NCBI GenBank assembly: GCA_025927665.1
Contig: JAICKZ010000124.1
Span: 1 to 9,023 of the forward strand
From: Steroidobacteraceae bacterium
Lineage (GTDB): Bacteria > Pseudomonadota > Gammaproteobacteria > Steroidobacterales > Steroidobacteraceae
Direction of reading: 5' to 3'
DNA: 9,023 nt
Below, one piece after another: positions 1 through 5,521 of the stretch (positions are counted from its first letter, which is position 1; every line of letters begins with the position of its first letter). The notes under the pieces are model-generated. The model ran no database searches, was not told the DNA's origin, and saw only the letters and a list, made by a program, of their open reading frames with translations. Position numbers and translations under genes: made by a program.

Positions 1-1
1 C

Positions 2-484
2 GGAAACACCTCGAACACTACCACGCAACAAATCTTGTCGACCAATGAGCCGCCAGTAGAGTCCACTTTGGGACGATTGTTATTATCATACCAAGGTGAG
101 AATCTCGGAACTCATGTACTGAAAGCAGGTCGTTTTATTATCGGTCGGACTGCAGAGAATGATTTACAGGTTGACAGCAAATTTATCAGTCGTCATCACG
201 CGCAAATTATTACCACACGCAACAGTTCAGTTATTGAAGACCTGAACAGCACCAATGGTATTAGCTACAACGGCAAGCGCGTGCGTCGTCGAGTGTTGAA
301 TGATGGCGATGTATTGCAGTTGGGTGAACATGAACTGATGTACATGGATGATCGCCAATCACGTTCCGGGACTGAATCCAACACAAACGACGATGCCGTA
401 CCCCTACTATCAGCGGAAGCATCGCAACGAATGGATCAAGTCGTCAGCAACGAAGCAGAACCTGCACGCTCAACGGAAGAATAG
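2..484 (+). CDS. FHA-domain protein, 5' end outside window
   Basis: The C-terminal part of a protein with a forkhead-associated (FHA) domain, a module that binds phosphothreonine peptides and usually acts in Ser/Thr-kinase signalling or as an assembly adaptor. The frame is open to the left edge, so the true start is probably upstream. A TTG at 35 could serve as a start, but the preceding codons read as a Thr/Asn/Gln-rich linker. Numbering from that TTG, the domain spans about residues 25-105 with every hallmark: GR at 37-38, SRHH at 52-55, the NSTNG loop at 71-75, NGKRV at 79-83 and GDVLQLGEHEL near 91-101. These are the phosphopeptide-contacting residues of canonical FHA domains, so binding should be intact. 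A polar acidic tail of about 45 residues follows, with no membrane segment. The partner domain, if any, lies outside the window. The next gene begins 14 bases after the stop, so co-transcription is possible. Confidence 0.88.
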   Translation, partial: GNTSNTTTQQILSTNEPPVESTLGRLLLSYQGENLGTHVLKAGRFIIGRTAENDLQVDSKFISRHHAQIITTRNSSVIEDLNSTNGISYNGKRVRRRVLNDGDVLQLGEHELMYMDDRQSRSGTESNTNDDAVPLLSAEASQRMDQVVSNEAEPARSTEE

Positions 485-498
485 CCAAGATCATTGTT

Positions 499-1181
499 AT
501 GAAACGCATTGCATTGCTTGGCGACTACAGTGACAGTGTCGTTGCACATCGAGCCATCCCATTAGCATTGCGCATGGCAGTTGAGTCATTGGGAGTAGAT
601 ATACGTTGGGATTGGCTGCACTCTGCGACCCTAACCAATCCTGTTAGTGAGCACTTGCATCACTATTCAGCAATATCGTGTGTGCCCGGCAGTCCATACA
701 AAAAACTCACGGTATTATCGAAGCAATACGCTTTGCACGCACTCATTTCATTCCGTTTTTGGGAACCTGTGGTGGCTTTCAACACGCAGTGATGGAATAT
801 GCAGAATCCGTGTGGGGCATTGATGCTCTGCATGCCGAAACAAATCCCGAGGCAGTTGATCCTGTTATTGCGCCCTTGGTGTGTTCATTAATCGGAGTGA
901 CGAATGATCTGTACTTTGAACCTGCATCACATTTAAGACAGATTTATGGGCGCGACACGGCGAATGAAGAATATCAATGTCGTTATGGACTGAATCAATT
1001 ATACGAGAACCGTTTCAATACCAGCGCAATGAAAATCACTGCGCGTGATGATGAAGGTAGCGTACGCGCGATTGAACTCGACGATCATCCATTTTTTATC
1101 GGCACTTTGTTTCAGCCGGAACGTGCCGCATTGAAGGATCAATTGCCGCCGATAGTGAAAGCTTTTGTGGCGGCGATATAG
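499..1181 (+). pseudogene. CTP-synthase C-terminal-like glutamine amidotransferase, frame broken at A6 run
   Basis: Two overlapping frames together make one class I glutamine-amidotransferase-like protein, matching the family annotated as CTP synthase C-terminal region-related (seleno)protein. It is a stand-alone GATase domain without the synthetase half. The first frame (from ATG 499) gives the family N-terminus MKRIALLGDYSDSVVAHRAI and runs through VPGSPYKK. The reading must then slip back one base at the A6 run 700-705 to continue as THGIIEAIRFARTHF. The joined product would be 227 aa, a normal length for the family. The nucleophile-elbow Cys is present (GTCGG, Cys91, TGT at 768-770), where selenoprotein members may carry Sec. 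The position of the catalytic His in CTP synthase is Gln206 (FQPER). An A7 run would restore the frame, so a sequencing or assembly indel, a real mutation, or ribosomal slippage are all possible. No strong Shine-Dalgarno is visible, and translation may be coupled to the FHA gene. Confidence 0.85.
1012..1177 (+). repeat. Duplicated amidotransferase 3' segment, copy 1
   Basis: This 166-base stretch, the 3' end of the amidotransferase gene, recurs in direct orientation at 2818-2987. I count about 22 substitutions by eye (roughly 87 % identity), plus four extra bases in the second copy. Many differences fall at third codon positions, for example CCG/CCA, CGT/CGC and GCC/GCT. Direct repeats this long and about 1.8 kb apart could recombine and delete the lipoprotein gene between them. 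Confidence 0.85.
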
Positions 1182-1494
1182 TTTCTCTGTGGTGTGTTGG
1201 TTTCGTAGATACCATTGAAGCCGGAGAAGGCTCACGGCACAGCCGTCGCCGAACGGAGACTGTTTAAACAGCATAAGCCACTCAATATCATAAGTAATCC
1301 AAACCAGAATTCTTCTATACGATTTGTCCTGCAAAACTGTCAGATTGGTTAAGAAAGAGTTCGCAGCGACTATGTTAAGTTTTGTCGTCGGCACGATAGG
1401 TCAAACGCATATTCTGCTGGTGTAAAGGTGCAGATGATCTGCGGCATATACGCTACAGAGCTTTTTCAGTGATGTTATGAGAGGGTCTACTATT
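1182..1494. other. Intergenic region upstream of the lipoprotein gene
   Basis: No convincing gene lies here. A minus-strand frame (999-1394) is open but overlaps the amidotransferase coding sequence and resembles no family I know. The region holds three short symmetrical elements: ACGGC-aca-GCCGT at 1234-1246, a perfect 12-base palindrome CTGTTTAAACAG at 1260-1271, and an odd-centred palindrome GCAGATGATCTGC at 1430-1442, about 50 bases before the lipoprotein start. The last is placed where an operator could lie. No good sigma70 -35/-10 pair with normal spacing was found, so the promoter is not assigned. Confidence 0.5.
1479..1485 (+). promoter_or_regulatory. Ribosome binding site deciding the lipoprotein start
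   Basis: GAGAGGG lies nine bases before the ATG at 1495 and twelve before the next ATG at 1498. It falls inside the reading frame that begins at the upstream ATG 1477. This favours 1495 (or 1498) as the real start. Confidence 0.65.
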
Positions 1495-2499
1495 ATGATG
1501 AATCGTCTGAATGATCTCTTGCATGGAAAGCTGGGGCATACCCACTTCATTTCTGTCACCACTCTATGTTTGCTATTGTCGGCGTGTGGTGGTGGTGGAG
1601 GGAGCTCGGATCAACCAACTCCCAGTAGTAGTAATAGTATCAGCAGTAGTAATAGTAGTAGTAGCAATGGCAATATTCCATCCACTACTCTTTCGTGTAA
1701 CGGCTTTCCGACCACTGTCCCTGTCTCCGTCAATGGCGCGTTACAGAATTACAGTAAGGTCTGTTTGATCCTGCAGGAGTATGCACCGATGACGCCAGCT
1801 TTCAGTGTCACTACCAATGCTGGAAACTTGCTTGCACATGGCGATAGCGTCGATATGTTGGGTACATTTGTAGTGTATGCACGTGTTGTTGTTACGGCGG
1901 CCAATGAGGGCACTGCGACAGCACTTGCAAGAAGTGTGGTGGTTAACATAGCTGATGGGAAGGTTTCATCTTCACCAACTGAGCTTACCGAGCCTGAGTC
2001 TCTGGAAGTCGACTTTGAGGTCTTTACGCTACCAAGCACGAATTTGACACTTAACGCCAACGCGGGCAACCTTACCGCCGATAATTACAGCGCGATTTTG
2101 AACTTGACGACGAGCGCAGGGAATGCTGATCTGAGCGCGGTGCAAGGGCAGGAGACAGTCAATGTCAATGCGGGCAACATCAACGTCACCTTCTCTGGAC
2201 CGTCGCAAGGGCAGGAGATTTTCAATACCAACAATGGCAACATCAACGTCACCCTAATTGGAACGTCTTTCACCGGTGCGGGTATGACAGCAAAGGTGAC
2301 CAACGCCGGTAATGTAATGGTGTCGCGTCCTGTAGGGTTCCAAGCGGCCTTCACGGCCCAAACCAATGTTGGAACGGCGGCCATAGATGGACAGGAGCAG
2401 ATGGCACCGGTGCCGAACTCTCCGGCAATTGTAACGTCCGGAACGGGTGCACCAATATTGCTTCAGACGAACACAGGAAATGTCTCTGTTACGAACTAA
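1495..2499 (+). CDS. Serine-linker lipoprotein with NAGN beta-solenoid-like repeats (DUF4097-like)
   Basis: A 334-residue predicted lipoprotein. A short hydrophobic signal ends in the lipobox LLSAC (lipidated Cys31). The +2 residue is Gly, so Lol-dependent transport to the outer membrane is expected. Residues 32-60 are a Gly/Ser/Asn linker encoded by AGT/AGC triplets. From about residue 105 onward the chain carries irregular repeats of 20-30 residues built on an (N/T)xGN core followed by alternating hydrophobic residues: TTNAGNLLA, NANAGNLTA, TTSAGNADL, NVNAGNINV, NTNNGNINV, VTNAGNVMV and QTNTGNVSV. This resembles the stacked beta-strand repeats of the DUF4097/putative-adhesin group, but that family call is from pattern only and function is unknown. 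Two repeats form a 63-bp DNA tandem. The start at 1495 is chosen because the Shine-Dalgarno lies inside the longer frame from 1477. The gene sits between two copies of an amidotransferase segment. Confidence 0.82.
   Translation: MMNRLNDLLHGKLGHTHFISVTTLCLLLSACGGGGGSSDQPTPSSSNSISSSNSSSSNGNIPSTTLSCNGFPTTVPVSVNGALQNYSKVCLILQEYAPMTPAFSVTTNAGNLLAHGDSVDMLGTFVVYARVVVTAANEGTATALARSVVVNIADGKVSSSPTELTEPESLEVDFEVFTLPSTNLTLNANAGNLTADNYSAILNLTTSAGNADLSAVQGQETVNVNAGNINVTFSGPSQGQEIFNTNNGNINVTLIGTSFTGAGMTAKVTNAGNVMVSRPVGFQAAFTAQTNVGTAAIDGQEQMAPVPNSPAIVTSGTGAPILLQTNTGNVSVTN
1624..1664 (+). repeat. AGT/AGC triplet tract encoding a polyserine linker
   Basis: A run of AGT, AGC and AAT triplets encodes the Ser/Asn linker after the lipobox. 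Such near-perfect trinucleotide tracts can change length by slippage without breaking the frame, altering only the tether between membrane anchor and folded domain. Confidence 0.7.
2142..2267 (+). repeat. 63-bp in-frame tandem repeat, two units
   Basis: Units 2142-2204 and 2205-2267 share GCAAGGGCAGGAGA at their starts and GGCAACATCAACGTCACC (2173-2190 and 2236-2253) at the same offset. The period is exactly 63 bases, so each unit encodes 21 residues: QGQETVNVNAGNINVTFSG followed by QGQEIFNTNNGNINVTLIG. The protein repeat grew, at least here, by in-frame duplication. Confidence 0.85.
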
Positions 2500-2614
2500 C
2501 TGCTTTCGCGGTACACCGAGGTATCGTTCGTGATTTTATTTACTACGGAAGACCGGTCTGATGCATCTGAGGTTATTGACTTTCGCATATGAGTGAATGA
2601 CCTAGTTAAAACAT

Positions 2615-2638
2615 ACCGCCTTGCTTCTGCAAGGCGGT
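2615..2638. terminator. Strong hairpin downstream of lipoprotein gene, atypical terminator
   Basis: CCGCCTTGC (2616-2624), a TTCT loop and GCAAGGCGG (2629-2637) form a perfect nine-pair stem, extended by A2615-T2638. On the plus strand it is followed by TTAGGG and not a T run. On the minus strand it is followed by TATGTTTTAAC. It may stabilise the 3' end of the lipoprotein mRNA or act as a weak terminator, but it is not a textbook intrinsic terminator in either direction. Confidence 0.4.
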
Positions 2639-2735
2639 TAGGGCTTCCACGTTGTTTGGTGCAAAAAGGTAGCTGTAGATTTCTCCGTGATTCGCAGTGA
2701 CAGTTACCCGACAAATTCATACGATGCCCTAACCG
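2635..2735. repeat. 10-bp inverted repeat enclosing 81 bases
   Basis: CGGTTAGGGC at 2635-2644 is the exact reverse complement of GCCCTAACCG at 2726-2735. The left arm shares three bases with the 3' arm of the neighbouring hairpin, so the two structures compete for 2635-2637. No transposase is present, and the enclosed sequence shows no gene. Confidence 0.6.
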
Positions 2736-2763
2736 AAGAATGATGGAGCACATTTAAATCAGC

Positions 2764-3054
2764 GATCATTGTTTTATGCAAGGCGCCGATTTCCGAACGC
2801 ATACTTACATACAGATGGTTTCAATAGTGGCGCAACGAAAATCGCTGCACGTGATTGATGATGAAAGCAGCGTACGCGCGATTGAACTCGACAATCATCC
2901 ATTTTTTATCGGCACTTTGTTTCAGCCAGAACGCGCTGCCTTGAAGGATCAATTGCCTGTGCTAGTCAAAGCGTTTGTGCAAGCGATCTTGAATGAACGC
3001 CGAATAAATCCACTTAGTCATTCCCATGAAAATGAGAATCCAGTTGAATCATAA
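2764..3054 (+). pseudogene. Remnant second copy of the amidotransferase gene
   Basis: The 3' end (2818-2987) is about 87 % identical to the amidotransferase gene at 1012-1177 and encodes the same C-terminal signature: SVRAIELD, HPFFIGTLFQPERAALKDQ and VKAFV. An ATG at 2776 opens a frame through it, but the first 30 or so residues are unrelated to the family. The frame homologous to copy 1 upstream reads FNSGATKIAARD and then meets TGA TGA, because four bases (TGAT) were added near 2853-2860. The leader GATCATTGTT at 2764-2773 is identical to the one just before copy 1's ATG (489-498). This suggests that the whole gene was once duplicated and then lost about 470 internal bases. The C-terminus is 20 residues longer than copy 1 and polar. 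No catalytic Cys remains, so any product would not be an active amidotransferase. Confidence 0.7.
2818..2987 (+). repeat. Duplicated amidotransferase 3' segment, copy 2
   Basis: Direct-repeat partner of 1012-1177, with four additional bases near 2853-2860. The best-conserved part runs from the SVRAIELD codons through DQLP, where only about five bases differ in roughly ninety. Confidence 0.85.
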
Positions 3055-3117
3055 TCTTGCTGACTGTTTATCAATTGCATTTTCGTGAGCATGACGTGCT
3101 TAGTACCTAAGCTCAGA

Positions 3118-3336
3118 TTAGACATCACTGTCGCTCACTCCCCTGTTCTTCTTTTGCTGCATCTCTTCTTCGATCTGCGATTGAGGCGGCGGTGGCGGCA
3201 TGCGACCTGAACTGAGAAATAAAATGGCCCATCCCAATGCACTGCCACCTTTTGAACGTTTGTTGGATGGCTTGCGCTTAACAAGCCAACTAAAAATTAT
3301 TATCAGTAACACAACGATTACGATGAATATCGGCAT
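3118..3336 (-). CDS. Small single-pass membrane protein, unknown function
   Basis: A 72-residue protein starting at ATG 3336. Residues 2-19 are a very hydrophobic segment (PIFIVIVVLLIIIFSWLV), followed at once by a basic stretch KRKPSNKRSKGG. This is the layout of an N-terminal membrane anchor with the basic side in the cytoplasm. A second, shorter hydrophobic patch (ALGWAILFLSSG) follows, then a proline run RMPPPPPQSQ and a charged EEEMQQKKNR tail. No family is recognised. It lies 111 bases downstream of tldD on the same strand, so it may be read from the same transcript, although a REP-like hairpin lies between them. No good Shine-Dalgarno is visible before the ATG. The clear membrane/basic/proline order argues for a real gene over a chance frame. 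Confidence 0.6.
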   Translation of the reverse strand: MPIFIVIVVLLIIIFSWLVKRKPSNKRSKGGSALGWAILFLSSGRMPPPPPQSQIEEEMQQKKNRGVSDSDV

Positions 3337-3347
3337 ATCTTAAGTTT

Positions 3348-3382
3348 CGTAGGCTGGGTAGCAGCGCAGCGGAAATCCGGCA
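3348..3382. repeat. Degenerate REP-like palindromic element
   Basis: GCTGGGT at 3353-3359 can pair with ATCCGGC at 3375-3381 over seven positions (two as G-T wobbles), with an AGCGCAGCG core between. Read on the minus strand, the order GCCGGAT, then CGCTGCGCT, then CAGCCTACG resembles the dispersed extragenic palindromes of many proteobacteria that read like CCGGAT...CGCTGCGCT...GGGCTACG. It lies between tldD and the small membrane gene, a typical place for such elements. Only one copy is in the window, so dispersion cannot be shown. Confidence 0.4.
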
Positions 3383-3447
3383 GATAGTACCAACAGTTTT
3401 AGGCAAACAGATGATTTATCAGTAGCTATCAAGAATGCTTGTTGCTG

Positions 3448-4971
3448 CTACTCCGTCGCTGTTCCACCCACAGTCAGTCCATCAATGCGTAATGTCGGTT
3501 GACCCACACCGACAGGCACATCTTGTCCTTCTTTGCCGCAAGTACCGACACCTTCATCAAGTTTAAGATCGTTGCCGACCATGGACACACGTGTAAGTAC
3601 ATCAGGCCCGTTGCCAATTAATGTGGCACCGCGCACCGGCGCAGTGAGTTTGCCATCTTCGATCAAGTAGGCTTCGCTCGCAGAGAACACAAACTTGCCG
3701 GAAGTAATATCAACTTGACCACCACCGAAGTTACGGCAGTACAAACCTTTCTTCACGGAGCGAATAATTTCATCTGGATCGTGTGGACCTACCAACATGT
3801 AAGTATTCGTCATGCGCGGCAAAGTCATGTGTGAGAAAGATTCTCGTCGTCCATTGCCTGTAGGTGTAACACCCATCAAACGAGCATTCATCTTGTCTTG
3901 CATGTAACCACGCAGCACACCGTTTTCAATCAATGTCGTGCACTGTGTGGGTGTGCCTTCATCATCAACATTCAAAGAGCCACGTCGATACTTAAGTGTG
4001 CCGTCATCCACCACGGTGCAAAGTGGCGATGCCACTTGTTGACCCACTTTGCCCGAAAATGCAGACGTCCCCTTGCGATTAAAGTCGCCTTCTAAGCCAT
4101 GACCGATTGCTTCATGCAACAAGATGCCAGGCCAACCTGCGCCGAGCACAACGGTCATGGTACCTGCAGGCGCGGCGACAGCATCCAGATTAACCAGTGC
4201 GCTGCGCACTGCTTCATTCACCAACGACTGCCAACGTTGGTTGAGAATAAACTCTTGCAATGAATAACGACCACCGGCACCACAGTAACCTTGTTCGCGT
4301 CTTCCGTTATGCTCGACAATAACTGAAACATTCATGCGTACCAATGGACGCACATCCGCTGCCAGTGTGCCATCACTGGTAGTAATCAAAATGACTTCAT
4401 GAACCGCGCTGATACTGGCCATCACCTGTGTGACACGCGAATCCAGTTTGCGAGCTGCTGCATCGACTTCACCCAGTAACGCGACTTTTTGTTGATCACT
4501 TAATCCATCCATGGGATCAGTCGCAGAATACAATTGCGGATGCGCGGCATGTGCATGCCATGCTTGCACTGCACCGCGCCCCGTACCACGTGCAATGGCT
4601 CGCGCCGCTTTTGATGCCTCAGCCAATGCGGGCAACATAATTTCATCAGAATAAGCGAATCCAGTTTTATCACCGGCCAATGCACGCACACCCACACCCT
4701 GTTCAATGCTGTGCGATCCTTCTTTAACAATACCGTCTTCCAATGCCCAAGATTCTTCACGTGATTGTTGAAAATACAAATCGGCATAGTCCACCGCCGC
4801 ACCCATTACGGTACCCAACACAGTAGAAAGCTTGTTCTCATCCAGCTCGAAAGGATGTAACAAACTGCTACGTGCAACATCCAGCGCCGGCACCACTGCA
4901 GTAGACGTCTTGGTGGGTTGCAGATTAAGTGCAGACAGGACAAATGGAGAGTCAGTTTGTGGTGTAGCCAT
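3448..4971 (-). CDS. tldD: TldD metalloprotease subunit
   Basis: TldD forms a cytoplasmic zinc metalloprotease with TldE (PmbA). In E. coli the pair matures microcin B17 and degrades CcdA. Here the ATG at 4971 gives 507 aa, somewhat longer than the usual 480 or so. The first 40 residues are a non-conserved extension before the family start (FELDENKLSTVLG). The signatures ADLYFQQSREESWALEDG and VKEGSHSIEQGVGVRA near residues 63-97 are typical. The zinc motif HEAIGH is at residues 286-291, within LLHEAIGHGLEGD. The C-terminal GTCGKEGQ (Cys478) corresponds to the third metal ligand described for E. coli TldD. The protein therefore looks catalytically complete. A longer frame begins at TTG 5001, but ATG 4971 is preferred. 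Neither has a clear Shine-Dalgarno. The partner gene pmbA is not in the window. Confidence 0.95.
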   Translation of the reverse strand: MATPQTDSPFVLSALNLQPTKTSTAVVPALDVARSSLLHPFELDENKLSTVLGTVMGAAVDYADLYFQQSREESWALEDGIVKEGSHSIEQGVGVRALAGDKTGFAYSDEIMLPALAEASKAARAIARGTGRGAVQAWHAHAAHPQLYSATDPMDGLSDQQKVALLGEVDAAARKLDSRVTQVMASISAVHEVILITTSDGTLAADVRPLVRMNVSVIVEHNGRREQGYCGAGGRYSLQEFILNQRWQSLVNEAVRSALVNLDAVAAPAGTMTVVLGAGWPGILLHEAIGHGLEGDFNRKGTSAFSGKVGQQVASPLCTVVDDGTLKYRRGSLNVDDEGTPTQCTTLIENGVLRGYMQDKMNARLMGVTPTGNGRRESFSHMTLPRMTNTYMLVGPHDPDEIIRSVKKGLYCRNFGGGQVDITSGKFVFSASEAYLIEDGKLTAPVRGATLIGNGPDVLTRVSMVGNDLKLDEGVGTCGKEGQDVPVGVGQPTLRIDGLTVGGTATE

Positions 4972-5213
4972 GACGATGGATTGAATCAAGGAGGAACGCA
5001 AGACTACCGTGTAGTGGCGGCGATGGCAAAGAAAACAAGGGCACAGCAGGAAATGTAACTGAGGTGGTTACTTGCCTTGTGCGACGCCGGATGCTTCGTT
5101 AATAGCTTGAGCAAGTTACAATTTCATTGATTCGGAATAAATGGGTACTGTTCGCGCTTGCAATCCATATTGACCGTGTAACGCATATTTAGTAACGCGA
5201 TTATGACGATTCA

Positions 5214-5426
5214 CTACCGCTTATTACTGCTTGAGGTAGATTTATTCAACGAATCAGAGAGCATTGATGTAATCGCATACGCATGAGCTACTGATGGAGT
5301 GCGAGATGCTTCACGTTGTTGCTGTATCAATTCCTGAAATACCGCCGACCTATTTCGTGGTTTTGTGAATAGACCTACAAAAGCGGCAATCGTTTGCCGC
5401 GCACGCTTAAGATTATAGATTCTCAA
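5214..5426 (-). CDS. Possible small hypothetical protein
   Basis: A 70-codon frame beginning with TTG at 5426. GGAAG sits about six bases upstream and could act as ribosome binding site. The predicted product is basic and polar (RIYNLKRARQTIAAFVGLF near the start, FQELIQQQREASRT in the middle, a Ser/Lys-rich end), with no membrane segment and no family I recognise. It lies 242 bases upstream of tldD on the same strand. Length and start codon make a chance frame quite possible. It is listed because the surrounding 520 bases otherwise lack a gene. Confidence 0.25.
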   Translation of the reverse strand: MRIYNLKRARQTIAAFVGLFTKPRNRSAVFQELIQQQREASRTPSVAHAYAITSMLSDSLNKSTSSSNKR

Positions 5427-5508
5427 CCGTTGCTTCCACTTGGGTCACTGCGAATTTTTTGCGTGTCGCAACTTACATCGCAGTGTTACAGGTGTGTTTT
5501 ACATATCC

Positions 5509-5512
5509 GAGG
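5509..5512 (+). promoter_or_regulatory. Ribosome binding site of the short lipoprotein gene
   Basis: GAGG lies nine bases before the ATG at 5522 and supports that start. Confidence 0.55.
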
Positions 5513-5521
5513 TAACGGCAG

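Larger units (their letters stand above)
2500..2763. other. Intergenic region with hairpin and 10-bp inverted repeat
   Basis: No gene is supported. A minus-strand frame at 2496-2753 has a composition unlike a protein and resembles nothing known. The stretch contains a strong hairpin (2615-2638) and an inverted repeat, CGGTTAGGGC at 2635-2644 and GCCCTAACCG at 2726-2735, that encloses about 80 bases. The end of the region (from about 2757) begins to resemble the leader of the amidotransferase gene at 485-498. Confidence 0.5.
5002..5521. other. Intergenic region between tldD and the lipoprotein gene
   Basis: These 520 bases separate two divergently read genes and must hold promoters for both, but no convincing -35/-10 pair was found. 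Visible elements are GTAACGC at 5177-5183 and 5192-5198, repeated with a 15-base period, and the small palindrome TTGCG-tgt-CGCAA at 5459-5471, about 50 bases before the ATG at 5522. A weak 70-codon minus-strand frame (5214-5426) is listed separately. The plus strand carries no plausible gene. Confidence 0.5.

Noticed and set aside
678..1181. A separate gene starting at GTG 678
   Set aside because: Its first residues are the out-of-frame reading of the conserved VPGSPY stretch, so this is the second half of the frameshifted amidotransferase and not an independent gene.
999..1394. 131-codon minus-strand frame
   Set aside because: It lies antisense to the conserved end of the amidotransferase and its product resembles no family; most likely a shadow.
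1749..2384. Two minus-strand frames opposite the lipoprotein repeats
   Set aside because: They are antisense readings of the repeated coding sequence; repetitive composition keeps the opposite frames open.
2635..2735. Integron attC-like site (GTTAGGG...CCCTAAC)
   Set aside because: The core 7-mers do not fit RYYYAAC/GTTRRRY, the order is inverted relative to an attC site, and there is no integrase or cassette array.
2496..2753. 85-codon minus-strand frame
   Set aside because: It spans the hairpin and inverted repeat, overlaps the end of the lipoprotein gene, and has a composition unlike a folded protein.
3098..3112. GCTTAG-TAC-CTAAGC hairpin between the converging genes as a terminator
   Set aside because: The stem is only six pairs and no T run follows on either strand.
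4988..4994. Perfect AAGGAGG on the plus strand
   Set aside because: No start codon follows at a workable distance and the site lies antisense to the tldD leader; chance occurrence.
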